A stretch of DNA of 64,000 nt from Tubiluchus corallicola (GCA_030141605.1 JAQGDQ010000034.1:250001-314000), one strand, 5' to 3'; shown: positions 20,551-33,669, counted from the stretch's first letter. Numbers and translations: made by a program. Notes: a model not told the origin generated them from the letters alone.

Positions 20551-23500
20551 ATGGATCTTCCAGTTTTGCAGCTTTTGTTTGTTGTGAATGTCGCGTGTAC
20601 ACTGGCCGTGCTATATCCAAACCCATTGCCCACTATTTGCGATCCCGAATACACCAGAGACTTTCAGAATATGATGGTGAAAATCAATGAGAAATTGGAC
20701 GACCTAATCTATGGATTAAACCTTCCTAAACAGCGAAAAGGTGAGTTGAAAACAGAATGGCCTTGAGACACATTGTGGCAGTTCTGTCTACACTTGTAGC
20801 TAGATGCGTGATGCATTTACAAGGTACATATTGCTATACAGGTGTGAGGGATTCAGGGCGGCATCAGATTATCTAGAACTACAGCTGTTTAAGTAATGCT
20901 GCTTAATTAAAAGGGAGTGACATGATCAGAATCTTGGTCGTTAGCAAAGTTGCTTGAAAGACGCAGCTAGACTTCAAAAAGAAGCATACACGTGCCAAGG
21001 GTTTTTTACGTGTGTTAGTCGTAGTGCTTCTATAATTTTCAGGACGGCTGACCACACCCTTTAGAAACTGTCAGGACATAAAAAATGCCGGCTACACAGA
21101 TGACGGATTCTACTACATTGACCCCAGTGGGAGTTGCTGCTACGGTACAGATAAACCGATACAAGTACATTGCAATCTCAACCAAATATTGGACAAAGGT
21201 AGACTAATTATTATTAGTAACTAAACTAACTAGTCCGGAATGCGAAGTCCGGAATTCAACTAGGGAAAATTCCGCGTGACGTAACAGTTTGCGTATGAAC
21301 TTACACGACTGTATGAATTTACATTTTTGCTAACAGCTGGCGCTATGTGCGTCGAGTATGAGGGTACATGCGGAGCAGTAACTAAGGGTGAACAATGAGT
21401 TAGTCAGTTTGTCTAAATATCTATCAATTATTCACACGCGTAGTTGCGTCCGAAATTGTAGCAAGAATGCCACTAAATGTGCCTACATCGCGCGACATTT
21501 AAATCTGTGTTCTGCACGGGCCTTTAGAGTTCTAAGATACCAATCTGGAACGCAGTGCGTTTGCTTCTTCTTTTTCCGCATACTAAATCGTTAATATTGG
21601 GAAAAAACGTGCAAGCGCTGTGCTCTTTGAGAAAAACGTACCAATTATATTTATCTACAACAACAAGAGTTCTGCGTTCAGAAACAGAACTTATGTTCAG
21701 GTTATGATTTGACTAAAAATGGTCAAAATTTCAGTAATCTTCCAGTCGCATTGTGAAGTGAAGTAGTATTTTTGTCGCCTGCAAAAAGTACACCAGCTTC
21801 GGAAAAAACTAGAAACCTCAAAATTTAATTAACATTTACTTGCAACAATAAAAAATCATCAAAAGAGATACTTGGAGCAAATTAAAGTTAGCAAATAAAA
21901 AAACATAACGTGAATTGCTTGAAAACTCACATTTTGATGTTTTTATTGTTATTTTATTATTCAAGTATATCTATAATATGTGTGTAAGAATATATAAACA
22001 GTTCTAGAAAAGTTTCAGATCTACTTTTGACATAGTTTCAACTTCCATAATTGGAATTTCATTGTTCTAAGTGGAGTAGCTTTGCTAGCTTTATTGTACA
22101 TCAGATATGACAGAGTCTGGTAAGCTTTGGTAGTGTTTATGGTGTGTTTTAAATTATGATGTTTGTCTGAATTGTCTTTACCATTCAGTGCAAATTTATA
22201 TAAAGACATTTATTGTATTTAACCTATTTTTAGTATATAATTAGTTATTAATTATGAATGCATTTGTAGATGACTCAGTGGATCGAAACGTCACGTAATT
22301 GACTAAAATAATTTTGATTTTCCTTGGCGTGGATGTCATGGTTACTTCAATGTTTAAGTATAAGTGCGGACTTTAGGGTTGAATGCAAACAAATCCGTAA
22401 ATCTATCATTCATTCCGTCAGGAATGAAAAATCTGCATGATAACAAACAATTTGCGATTGTTGTCACATTTTTAGCTTGACAGAGACAGTATAAACAAAA
22501 ACTGCCTTTCATTTCAGGCATAACTGAAATCTATCACGACTCCATGAAAGATTTTACGGTAACAGGCGTGGAGGGCCCCGGAGCTTATGTCAGAAACATC
22601 ACCTATGATCTCAACATGGAGGACATCCGCTTAATCATTTCAACCGCAACTAAATGCCAGCAATATTTTCGAGTGAGGTTACTTTCACTTTAAACTGCAT
22701 AAAATATTTGTTAGATTGCTGGAAAAACTATAAAATTTTGCCAACCTGTAACCCATCTTAATTTCCTATAGGTCACTGGAAAAGCGATAAAATTTTGGGC
22801 ACCTGTAACCCATCTTAAATAATTCTAGATATAAAATAAGTTACTTAAATATTATGTACACATGCCACTTACTAACAATTTTATCACATAGTATTATGAG
22901 TGAGGGGTGGGTGCTCGGTGACCGTAGGGTTTTTTGTCTACCCCGTCTGTTTCGTTAACTACTACTTTGTCACTAATACTTTGCTGCATACTGTTTTTGT
23001 ATGAGACAAATCAAAAATTCAATCAGTTCACCATAGAATATTCACTTCAGCTTAAGGCCTTGTTCGAAACAATGATGTCGTTTGTATGCCCACTCCAAAT
23101 TAAAATAATGCATAATTACGATTGTTACTTTTTTATAATGTTTCACTCCAGTGGCTACCAGACGGCGCGGCTGCCAAGTTTGCATACTCGCAACTGTGTT
23201 TATCGTTCTAACGCCCTTTCCCAAAAATATGATTAGAAAAAGCTTTGAAGAAAGATTAAGAGTAAAGTGACTTTTGAATGGACTCCTTATTTTTAATCAA
23301 ATGAATCGCCCAGCATTGTTTACATGCTTGCTGTATTAAAAGTCAATCCAGTGATGTCTGTCCTTTCAAACAAAAAAAACATTTATTCTTTCGAGTGATT
23401 TTTGCTGGTCGGAGTAACCCAATGTGAGAATGTTCTCCTGACAATTTATTGAAAAATTGATGAATGTTGGTTTTGAAATGCGTTTCCTTTTCTGTTTCAA

Positions 23501-25130
23501 CTGCATAGCGAATTTGATCTTGTTTTTATCTAAATTAATGGCACTAATTAAGTTTTCCCAACGAACAACGTTTTTATGATGCATAATTGTCTGGCAGGTT
23601 TCACGCTAAACCTCCCGTCTCCCGTGAAGAATTCATAAATATATTCATAAGTCGTCAAAGAGTTTATGGGTGCTATTCAAATTTACGCCTTCTCACTCAT
23701 CTCTAGACGTAGCTGTAGGGCGCCGAGTATCCCATTAGCCGAAGTACACTTCCGGTAAAACGCATGTGCTAAATTTGCGGAAAAGCAGTGTCGTACATGG
23801 GCAGCCCAAGTAGGGCACTTGCGATTTCTGTCAAGATCGCGAGATCTATGACATAATAAAACATGGAACTAAATTTGTTTTAGAAAAAAAGTAACTTTAT
23901 AATAATGATGGATAGTCCTTGTCAATCTACTTTTTACAACAATATCATCATTATTATTAGCTCCATTAATAATTATCATCATAACATTAAACTAAGTATC
24001 TAATGCTCTAAAGAGAGAACCTACGTAGCTCGTAACTCGCGCATAGTTCGCTAACCCGTTTACTTAGTAGAAAACAATTATCTGTCCAAGATGGAGTGAA
24101 AAGAATCACCTGGCTGTGAAGCAAGACAAAATAGAAAAACGATATACCTTAAGCAAATGATGGAATCGCCTAAACAGTGCGCTTATTTCACTTCAAAGAA
24201 AATTAATCTAGAATAAAATTTCTTTATTTTATCAGATGTATAATAAATTATTCAACGTGTATAGACGTTTTTAATTATTATTATTACATAAACAAGGGCA
24301 AACGGACGGTGCCAGTACCCTTAATGAGTCAATTCGCGACCTGTCTCTAGTGTCCTACTTGGGCTAGCCCATGTACGCCAATCGTCCTACTTCGGCTAGT
24401 GGATTACTCGGCGCCCAACAGTAGCACCTACGCACATTTTCCATAATTATTGCAGTATAAATGCCAAGGATCTGTCTTTCAAAACAGCGATGATGAGACA
24501 TTCGCCTGGTGGTTAACATGGGATGGAAGAAAACAGACATATTGGCAAGAAGGAACCACAGTACCAAATACTTGTTGGTGTGGTGTAAAAGGTAGGACTC
24601 GATCTCGGGCGGTAATTATTCAAATGTCATTATTACGTAACTTAAATATTATTACGTTTCAGTTTCAGTTTATCTGTTCTAGTATTTCAGTTTAGTTGCT
24701 AATTAGGTGATGTACTTTACCCATTTTTTGCTAGTGAAATGAGTATGATAATTAAGATTTACAGTTTTTACACGTCAGAAACTTCGTTTTGTTCGCACCA
24801 AAGTCATTTTACCACTTTAGTATTATAGATCATGATAAATGCGTAATAATAAACTCTGCCTCGAAACCACAGACCTGGAGATACTATATTCCATGTAAAA
24901 ATATGATTATATGCTGTGTATAGGATTAGTATCGTGTCTACATTTTAGGGACATGCGGAAACAAGAAAAGATGTGAATGTGACAACAATGACGCCAACTC
25001 GATCACCATGGATGATGGTCTGTTTAATAACATGGATGACTTACCAATTGCAGCACTTCATTTTGGAGACACTGGATTGGAAAACGAATATGGTATCCAT
25101 TATTTGGACAAATTGCAGTGCTTTCACTAG
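20551..25130 (+). CDS. secreted fibrinogen-like protein, contactin-associated (CNTNAP) type
   Basis: Five exons with matching phases: 20551-20740, 21043-21198, 22518-22672, 24456-24591 and 24949-25130 (stop TAG). They encode 272 aa. A start at 20551 is chosen because it is the ATG that opens a signal peptide (MDLPVLQLLFVVNVACTLA). There is no transmembrane segment after it, so the protein should be secreted. Exon 2 opens the domain with NCQDIKNAGYTDDGFYYIDP, the fibrinogen-like CxxI...G...G.Y.IDP signature. Exon 4 has FAWWLTWDGRKQTYWQEG and exon 5 has CECDNNDA then LPIAALHFGDTG. These match the divergent fibrinogen-like module of contactin-associated proteins (YWGG...CACGI...CNCDAD...LPV...GDT) better than true fibrinogens. 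The laminin-G and EGF modules of CNTNAPs are absent, so this is a stand-alone domain. Function unknown; extracellular recognition or adhesion is plausible. Confidence 0.85.
21199..22517 (+). other. intron 2 of the fibrinogen-like gene
   Basis: About 1.3 kb of AT-rich DNA from GTAGAC to ATTTCAG. No repeat family or coding piece recognised. Confidence 0.5.
22714..22820 (+). repeat. 52-bp tandem duplication in intron 3
   Basis: Two adjacent imperfect copies of a unit containing TGGAAAA-C-ATAAAATTTTG and ACCTGTAACCCATCTTAA, just after exon 3. Confidence 0.7.
23718..24416. mobile_element. MITE-like element with long terminal inverted repeats in intron 3
   Basis: The left end (GGGCGCCGAGTA, then TAGCCGAAGTA, then CGTACATGGGC-AGCCCAAGTAGG) is matched in inverse order at the right end, where the plus strand reads CCTACTTGGGCTAGCCCATG...TACTCGGCGCCC. 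The arms are about 70-90 bp, the element is about 699 bp, and the interior is AT-rich with no ORF. The right end stops 39 bases before exon 4, so the element supplies DNA beside the splice acceptor. No convincing target duplication was found, so the superfamily is open. Confidence 0.7.
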
Positions 25131-25209
25131 GAAAAATTCAAAACTATAACATCGGGAAAGCCTAGTTAGTTTTGGTTATGAGCATGATTGTCAAAGCTAC
25201 AGTTAACTG

Positions 25210-25342
25210 AATCCTTGAAACTAAGTTTTAAAAAACAGGAAATGCAAAAAGGTTGGAGGAAAACAGCCTAGATTTGAACTAACTTCCTTCTGCTTATAAG
25301 GCAGATGTCATAACTATTAGATTACCAAGTTCCCCAGCAATT
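25210..25342 (-). mobile_element. tRNA-derived SINE, minus orientation
   Basis: On the minus strand a tRNA-like head has an anticodon arm TCTGC-CTTATAA-GCAGA and a B box AGTTCAAATCTAGG. It is followed by a tail (CCTCCAACCTTTTTGCATTTCCTG) shared with the SINEs at 25370 and 57090. It begins about 80 bp after the stop codon of the fibrinogen-like gene, probably in its 3' UTR. Confidence 0.6.
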
Positions 25343-25369
25343 ATGAAAATACAAAATTCATCCTTTATA

Positions 25370-25546
25370 GCTGACAAACTAATTTCCGCATTTCAAATGC
25401 TAGATCACTCATGGAAGGTCGCTGGTTCAAACACAGGCTACTATGTTCCAACTTTTTCACATTTTTTCCTGCCTTTCAGACTTTAGTCTAAAAAAATTCG
25501 TTCGTGGTTTTGCATCATTATTAATAAAAATCTTGATAGTAAACAG
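25370..25546 (+). mobile_element. tRNA-derived SINE, plus orientation
   Basis: Contains a B box GCTGGTTCAAACACAGG and the tail TTCCAACTTTTTCACATTTT, and ends in CATCATTATTAATAAAAATC followed by TTGATA. The tail matches the SINE at 57090-57280 nearly word for word. It lies head-to-head with the minus copy just upstream. Its AATAAA (25523-25528) could serve as the poly(A) signal of the fibrinogen-like gene. Confidence 0.65.
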
Positions 25547-28152
25547 CTGCTCCTATAGTGTTTATTATCATTGCTGTATTGTTTTTTGGTAAATAATCTT
25601 CTATTTCACTATTAGCCATAGCTACAAGCTAACACATTTCTCTCTTGTAACACCCGTTTATGGTATGGTATACTTCAGTGTAAAACTATGAACTGTTATA
25701 TATAATACAATATATACAGCTAAACATCCATGTTATTATTATAGCATATCTATATGTGTAAGATGCATCGATTTAAAATTATGATACAAACGTCTGAGTG
25801 CCTTGCAAAACATATTCTCACAGTCACAGGTATGACTCCAAAGCCTAAAGCCACCAATCTTAATAAAAGCTTGTAGAAAAGAGTTAAGAAACTTTTTTTA
25901 TTGAAATTTATATCAACCGCCTAGTGCTTATTATACATGTCTTATAAATACAGTACATAATCTTACACAAAAGATATATAATACAGTTTGACGATGTAAA
26001 TTGTTTAAAAAGATACGATAATTAGGAAGACCCCTTAACGATCATGTTCATAACATTGTTAAAAGAGAAAATTAAAGAACTGGCAAATTTTATAAAGAGT
26101 AAATTATGAAGTTAATGACTGATTCGATCAATGAAATTTACAACAATATGTGTTTTGGTCAAGCATTAAAAATGACGTTTATAATTTCTTAACAGTTTGA
26201 TAACCCATTTAAAGTAACAGCAAATCTTACAAAATTCCATTGCAAAACATCAAAAAATGCATGTATGGCACTGACATGCTGTCAATTATAGTTGGGTCAA
26301 CAAAACCATAAGTTCGCAGTCATCAAGCTAACTTGACGTGCGCTAAATATGGTTAGCATTATCTCAACAGTTTTTCATCATCGATTTTTCGTTCAGAAAA
26401 TACTAAAAGTTTACACTTTAACAGGTTACAATTAGAGTAATTATGTCCAGTCATTTAAGTAAATTATAAACAGTCCAGTTAGAATTGCATTTGAAAAAGT
26501 TGTTGGAATATTGCAGTGCCAAATAAATTTCATACATCTGGTTGCTGACAGAAGAGAATCAAAAATGACATGTGATCCATCACAAAACACACAAACAGTT
26601 ACACGCAAATTGTTTACAAATAATATGGAGGCTCGCGCAAGCTAGTAAATAAGGAACAAACATAGAAAATAGTATATTTACAAATATTAGCATACAACAT
26701 CTAAAGTAGCACTTAGCACATACAAATTAAAAATATACTTGTTGCTTAACCCAAGTTTAATTCTTAGTGGCAAAAATGATGTGAACTAGGAATAACAAAG
26801 TAACTTGTTTTGAAAGGCCAGTGAAAAGAAACATATATAGGTGAAGTTACCATACGAATAAAATGTAGAAAAAGGAAATTTTTACACGATTTCCTGTATT
26901 CGAAAAGATGTCTTCGTATTCTAGGTGACTCTATGACCGAAGTCCAAATACCCGTCTTACCGCTTCAACATTTTCAGTTTTGCACGTGTTAACTTAGTTA
27001 ATAGCAAAAAATTGATTAACATTTTCATGAAATTATGAGTTTAGGATTATGTTCTCTTCCAACATTTTCATGAAATTATGAGTTTAGCATCATGTTCTCT
27101 TCCATCAACAAAACACCAAAAAAAATTACTCATGATATGTTCACTAAGAAAAGCATATATACCGCCCACTTGTGCAATGCCTTCTTATGATATCAACATC
27201 ACATTTATTCATCTACAGTACATTTGCCCAGAAGTGGTACAAGCAAAAAAAGCTTAACAAGAAAACAGCAAGAGTAAAAGTCATAAGTTTAGGGCCCATA
27301 AAAACGAAGCAGTATTATTTATGACTGCTGGTAATGATAGTAACATCATGACAAATATGCCTGAAGTTGTAATAAAGTTTATAATTGTATATGAACTCTT
27401 TTTAACTTCCACTCTACTTTATGGCACGGTTTAATCTAATAACCACCATCAGAATATTGTTCTTAACTCTGTGGTCTCTATCTTTATCTATGTGCTTGGT
27501 TATACTTTAAATGTTTTTTCATACTCGTTCTTCTTTAATCCACACATCTGGTGTGCCTTACACCAACATCCTCTCTTCTTAGGCACCCGACTTACATACT
27601 TGTTTTTTTCCTCTTTTTAAGCTAGATATCATTATAAACTGTTATACATGTTATAAAATGTGTATGAGATACGTGGACCTAATAAACTACGAAACTACAA
27701 AAAAAGTCCCGTTTAAGTCCTGTTAGTTATATACATACCACATATCAAAGCAGAAAAGTAAAATTTTATCAATACTAGTATAACGAAATCTAGCATTTTA
27801 AAAACTTGTATGTTCACCCATTTATACAACCAGGATGCAACACAAAGCTGCACGCGCAAGCAAAAGCTGCATTACCATGCGTCACAAATGACATATAGCA
27901 ATCACAATAAAATATTATAAAAACCATTATAATCATCAGATTTTGTAGGTATCATTAGTTTTGTACTGTATCGTTGCCCACTGCGGGCAAGATACACAGT
28001 ACAAGTGAGGCTACAAATTAAAGTAAGATTATTAGACGAAAAAGAAACCATCTATATAACAAGCTGAACTATGAATACTGAACTAAATGTCTGCTGATAA
28101 CTTTTCCAAAAGGATGTTCTTCTCATTCACTTGTTCATAAATTCCAAAATCT
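25547..28152. other. spacer / 3' flank of the CD225 gene
   Basis: AT-rich; the part next to 28152 should be the 3' UTR of the minus-strand CD225 gene. It holds a 43-bp tandem duplication (about 27018-27103, unit AACATTTTCATGAAATTATG plus GTTCTCTTCC). No gene seen. Confidence 0.5.
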
Positions 28153-31100
28153 CTAGTATGGATAGCTGTTATAGAGTGTCTCAGCGACATAGAAGTACCA
28201 AACAATGCCAACGATAATGCCGACGACGATGCCAAGAACCAAGGAAACGATTGATAGTATTTTTACGTTCTTTGAAGCCTTCATTGCTTCCTCCACATTT
28301 CCAAGCCCATTGTATTCATCAACCTGGAACAAACGGCGCAAGTCATTGAGCTGTCATATTTCAGCTGTTTAACAAAAAATTACTTCTGCCATATATAAAT
28401 ACAAAAGTATATTCCAATTGAGTTGAAGTAGATTTGTGTAACATAATTGTCATGTGTGTGTCACCTGGTACTATTCGCATTATTTTTCCTTTTTATGATC
28501 TTTGGTGTTCTTTTATAGTTAATATTACATTTTATCGTCGTGTAAAGTGAGTCTAAAATATTTTTTAAATCATCATTATTTTATTAAGCAAAAAACACAA
28601 GCTTAGGTATTGTATAAGAAAAGATTTTGGCACGGGCTTTTACAATGAATATCCTTATAAAAGTAACCTACCCACTAAATGCCACCCAATTAAAATTTTC
28701 TCTATTTGTGCAATGTTAGTTTTATTTTCAGAAAAACAATAAAAAAAGAAAAACACGTGTATTTGAACTAAGCGTAGTACTTATTTACATGAGCTTCGAT
28801 GACAGTCGGATACATCGCAAATATAACCTCTTTTCACTACAACACAGTTCATTCAAGCAAGTCAACATTTGATCATGTGACTTTGTCACAAAAGCCCATC
28901 AAGAACAAACAGAAAACTTATATGATTAAGCAAGAACCAAACTGACGTATTTAAAACCATGTATCTGAAGTACACACTTCTGAGATCACAATTATTTCAA
29001 AGCATAGATTATCAATTATGGATCTTGCATAACCTAGAGTAGTCATCTGGTGCCAGAAACAGCTTCTACCAAATTTTGAAATTAAACTAAACTTTGTGCA
29101 GATACCTAGCCTTATGTAGGTATCATGCAGAAACTATAGGATACGAAAATTTTAGTCCACGACAGATTTGTTCAAAAACAATTTTTGTGAACTCAGCAAT
29201 CTGCATAAATGTATCGGGTGGTGCAGAAAAAATGTGCAAAAGCTTAGACTACAATAATATTAGAAGCAAGAGCACTACGAAGTTGCAATTTCACAATGTG
29301 ATACTACAGCACATTAGCTTTTGGTTATGAAAATTTCAAGTTAAGAGTTTTAGTGGCTTTAGGTTACGACCATTAAGTTTTGAGTTTTTAAGTTTAAGCT
29401 AGTACTGAAAAACAGCACCTAATACATGTCAACAAAACAATAAAGAAATCAACCAGTTTACATCTTGATCTTCACCATTGAAAATACAGCACTGATAAAA
29501 ATTTGTTAAGAAAAAATTGGATTTCTCGATTATGGTATATGGTGTTCGGTTAAAGAGAAAGTGCATAATGGCCGCACAGAGCCGTTGGATGCAAAGGAAT
29601 AAAAGACAAACAAATTTTGAGTGCTGGGATCAAATACCTCTTAAAACAGTGTCAGCTGTTAGAAGAAGTGGTGCCATCTAGTTTGCAGTGAAAATGGTGG
29701 ACACATAGAGTATTTGTTGTAAATTTAGCAATAGTAACATAAAAAATTTTCCCTCATTAATTTCTTTGACTCTAAAATACTTGGAGCTTCTGTATCTTGG
29801 GCAAATGTGAGAAAATGACCTAATTTTTGGTATTTACGCACAAGCATCAGTAACATCAACGTAGTAATTTTCAAGCGATTCCCTTTTTCTTATAATATCA
29901 TGATTAAAACTTCGAATGACATGTTTTTTCTCACCACCTGACGTAATTTGATTAACCTCATTAACTTTACGGCTTTTACACAACAGAAGTTAATTGATTA
30001 TCTTTTGAGCATGAAAATATTTGAAGTTTGCTGGAACACAGCTTATAGGAACTTTTTATTATAAAAGTAATGAGTGTTAAAGTTTTAATGAATTACGGTA
30101 GCACTATGGCTGCAAAGTTTTTGATAATCAATAATCAATCGACAATAATCAATTAATGTTATATTTAACAAATGATAGTCAACAGTCATCGTCACTTAAG
30201 GAGAAAGTATAGCTTATCTTTAATGTTTGGTAACCCGACTGTTAAAAGCTAGTTATTAATTTTTTTAACTTAAATTATCTGTGAGAAAATTAACGATATT
30301 TTTATGTGCGCTTATTATCATTTTTATTGTTTATTTTATGCATACTAATTTCTTTCTTTTTGTGTGTTTACAGTTCATAATAACTATTCCTTGTTAAATT
30401 TGTGTATACATGGCTGGATCTGTTACGGTATGAAAAGAATAATAACAAGAATAGCACAATTTTATGTAATGTTTTTGTCCCAACTCATTATAGAGCTATC
30501 ATGGCCATTGATGTACAATACAAGCCATAGGGCTAATGAGTTTGAGAAAATTGTGATTATAGGCAATCAGTGACAAGCCAACCAAGAATTATGGAACCTA
30601 TAATTGGAGAAAGTTTTTGACAAGGAATTGTGCCCCAGATGCAGCTATTTAGTTTGCGAATGCTTTATGCTATTAGGTCAATCTACATTGTTACTCTGCA
30701 AAAGTCGTGAGACCAAGAACAAGGAATCGTTTTTCAAAGTTCAGACATCTTTCTTTTGGTCCAAAAGCTTGATTTAAAAATTTCAGTAAATGCGGGTTCA
30801 TTTCATCGTATTAAAAATATCATACAACATAGTTCATTTTAAGTACAAGCAGCTTCTTCAATGTCTCCCAACTGGCTTTATAGTTCACGTTGACTTACCT
30901 GGTTTAAACAACAACAGAATAAGCACTATACCACATGAATGTACACAAACTACATTCATCCCTGACATTTGTGTATTTAATAAACTGCTGAAGAAAATAT
31001 TCACATTTGTGCTGACAGTCTTTTTTTACCTAAATATTGAAAAAGCACACCAGTTTAAAGAGAATAAATGTGCAAGCTTGGCGGCAGACATTGAAGAAAT

Positions 31101-33048
31101 TGGATTTCAAAGTGCATTATTCTGCTATTGAAATTGGGAGTCGCGCATTCATTTCGAAAACCAATGAAACAAGATTAAAAAGTTTTGTTAAACTTCTAGT
31201 ATCACACCCGAACCACATGAAGTTTAAAGATTTCAAACCGAAAGCTGCAAAATTAACTATCGAGTCATCTTTTATTATTTTTACATCCAAAAACGAACAA
31301 GCGTGGGCAGATTCAACCTTTTTAGTTCCAAAATGTTTTTAGTTCTGTCTCTCAATTTAATTTTCACTATATTAACATTGCTATAATTTTAGACTATATA
31401 CAACTTTTTATAACATTGAAATCAACGTATAACATTTTGTTGAATTATTTTATTGCGAAATTTGATCTCAATTCTATACTACACAACTGAAAAGCATAAA
31501 TATATCTCAGTATTACCTTCGTGGCAAAGTAGATAGCAGCAATGCCTGTTGGCCAGAAGCAGCAAAGGCACGACAGGATGGCGATGGCCATGTGGTTAGG
31601 CACTCGGGGTGATTGAATGATGACCGTCTGTCCTACTGGAGGTGCTCCAACAACTACTGGCTGAAAGAGACAATAAATTAATTTAAATTGAATGCAGCTA
31701 TACTGTCAATAGGTACAAAGAAAACCAAGGCGCATAAGAAAACTTTCAGAAAAGAATGAAATGTGTGCTTGCAAACCAGAACCATCCATAAGTCGGCATA
31801 GTTAGAAGGCATTATTATGCTTCAATGTAAAATGTACCAAAAATTTGGTCAATTGTCAATTTATTGTTTTTTTAAATAACGCTAAATAATATAATTTTAT
31901 AACCCTGTACCCATTTTTCTTGCTAGAAACTGGCACTGCAACTGCAACAAACTTGGTATAAAAATCATCCTCATGAAATGGAAATTTGGGATATGTGAAT
32001 TATTAGAAAAGCTTAATTGCCAAGTTATGGACGATTTTGCTATGCAAGCACCAAAATGAAAAATAAAAGAAATAATAATGAGCCCTGATAAAATTATTGA
32101 AAAATACTCAAATGACTTACAATTTAAAAATAATTTGATACAGATCATAAAACTAAATATTTAGTAACAACAGGTGTACTTGTAGAGGTCGCCTGTAACA
32201 CCTCCTTTTTGCGTTAATATTATCTTCACTTTTTAATAGCTTCACATAATACAGCCAAGAAAGTGAAGAAGCCATTTAAAACTGTTAATTAAAAGTGATT
32301 TCATAAAATGACAAAAATTTTTTATGTGGGCAGGATGGTGTCGAAAAGCAAGACACTAAGGAACAGTGTCCATAAGAAATACAAATAAGAAGATTTCTAC
32401 GTAGAATTTGCATTAAGGTAAGAAGTACCGAAGTCCATTTATAAATTTAAATTAACAAACCTGGCATACTCTTCTTTACAAATAGTGTTCACTGATTTTG
32501 CAAAACCAAGCAAGTAAAGTATTATTAACATTATAGTATTATAAAATTTTCAATATTTTCTTACACATCATTAATTTTATTATTAAATTAATATTAATGT
32601 TAATCGATTCAGCATTTAGACCACAGATATCACAAGAAAACAGTTCAAAATGCAAAACACGATCAAGTGTAAACACAACATAGATTTACAGCCATTCTAC
32701 AAAGCTGGCATACAGTATATTCTAGCGATTGGTAGACGTTTTAAAACCATCTAGAGATAGTCAGAATCTCCTGAATGTGCGCAGTGCCCCAATAAACAAT
32801 ACGTACAATAAAGTCCTACAAAACTTTCTTTTCTTTATTTTCACGTTTTCATTCGTTGTAATGCAGAATGTAACATTCGCTACGGTCAAACTTGACGTGC
32901 AAGACATACAATAGCATTTTTACCATATTATAAGCCTGCTGGGTTGGTCCTCCATAATACGGCGGAGGATTTTGATCAACATCTGGCTGGTTTTCAAATT
33001 TATTGTAACCATATCCTGACTCCATCTTGAATACTTCTTTGAGGTACG
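28153..33048 (-). CDS. CD225/dispanin-family (IFITM-like) membrane protein
   Basis: Minus-strand gene with coding exons 32924-33025 (ATG at 33025, exon extending to an acceptor at 33049), 31517-31660 and 28153-28323 (stop). All junctions are phase 0; the product is 138 aa. The N-terminus is Tyr/Pro/Gln-rich and carries PPPY at residues 20-23, a PPxY motif that recruits WW-domain proteins such as NEDD4-type ligases. Exon 2 starts with PVVVGAPPVG and then the first hydrophobic segment (HMAIAILSCLCCFWPTGIAA). The junction reads FATK|VDEYNGLGNVEEAMKASKN, the CD225 signature of two hydrophobic segments joined by a short cytosolic loop with a conserved A-x-x-AS-x-x-A/V-K. The second helix is SIVSLVLGIVVGIIVGIVWYF. 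Family members (IFITMs, PRRT and SYNDIG proteins) act at plasma or endosomal membranes. Which branch this belongs to cannot be told from one sequence. Confidence 0.88.
28324..31516 (-). other. intron 2 of the CD225 gene
   Basis: About 3.2 kb, AT-rich; donor GTAATA after AAG and acceptor TTGTTCCAG. Contains unrelated short plus-strand ORFs (for example at 30790-31342) without family resemblance. Confidence 0.6.
31661..32921 (-). other. intron 1 of the CD225 coding region
   Basis: About 1.3 kb of AT-rich DNA from ATG|GTAAAA to TCTCTTTCAG on the minus strand. Nothing recognised inside. Confidence 0.6.
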
Positions 33049-33458
33049 CTAATGAAGTAAAAAATGTATTAGTAGTAATAAACTATTGCACAATATTGAA
33101 CTATTATACGATACACTCCTCGCTAAAAGCAAACCAACAACAAAAAGTTAACGAAATCAGCACTAAACAAGCAAATGTACTTCCAAAGTCCAATCTCGGT
33201 TGCACAGTTCCTACACTGTGATGCAACTATGAACAGAAGAGATGCCAAAACGCGGATTTGCGGAACCGCGGACACGTTCGGAATTTTTATTAATTTTAAT
33301 ACGTAATGTTATTAATTTCTAAACAAAAATATTTAAAAAAATTTTTACAAGAAAGTATAAAATGTGAAAGCAGGATAAAACGTATATACAGCGCAGAATA
33401 AAATTTTACAGATAAAGGGCTACGGATAAAAAAAGCACAAACAGCCAATGTTACTTAC

Positions 33459-33600
33459 AAGTGGTTCTTTTCTGCGGCTACGGATTGAAGAACGTCATTG
33501 CTCCGCCCTTCTTGGGTTCACGCTGTAGAAACTCGCAGGATATGTAATCCAGCTAAACAGCATCACTTCATCGTCAAATTCTTATTCCGTCTGTTGTAGA
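33459..33600 (-). promoter_or_regulatory. putative 5' untranslated exon and promoter side of the CD225 gene
   Basis: On the minus strand CCACTT|GTAAGTAACA is a strong splice donor at 33458. The coding exon is preceded by the acceptor TTCATTAG at 33049. This implies a non-coding first exon starting somewhere around 33560-33700; the transcription start is not visible. Confidence 0.4.
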
Positions 33601-33669
33601 CATTGAGGCATTACCATGCCTACTAGAGGTTTCCGCCCACTTCTATCTGCGGAGCAGGCTCCATAACTG

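Noticed and set aside
25240-25342. Functional tRNA gene (anticodon TAT) on the minus strand
   Set aside because: The acceptor stem does not pair, and the tail is shared with two other copies, which marks a SINE.
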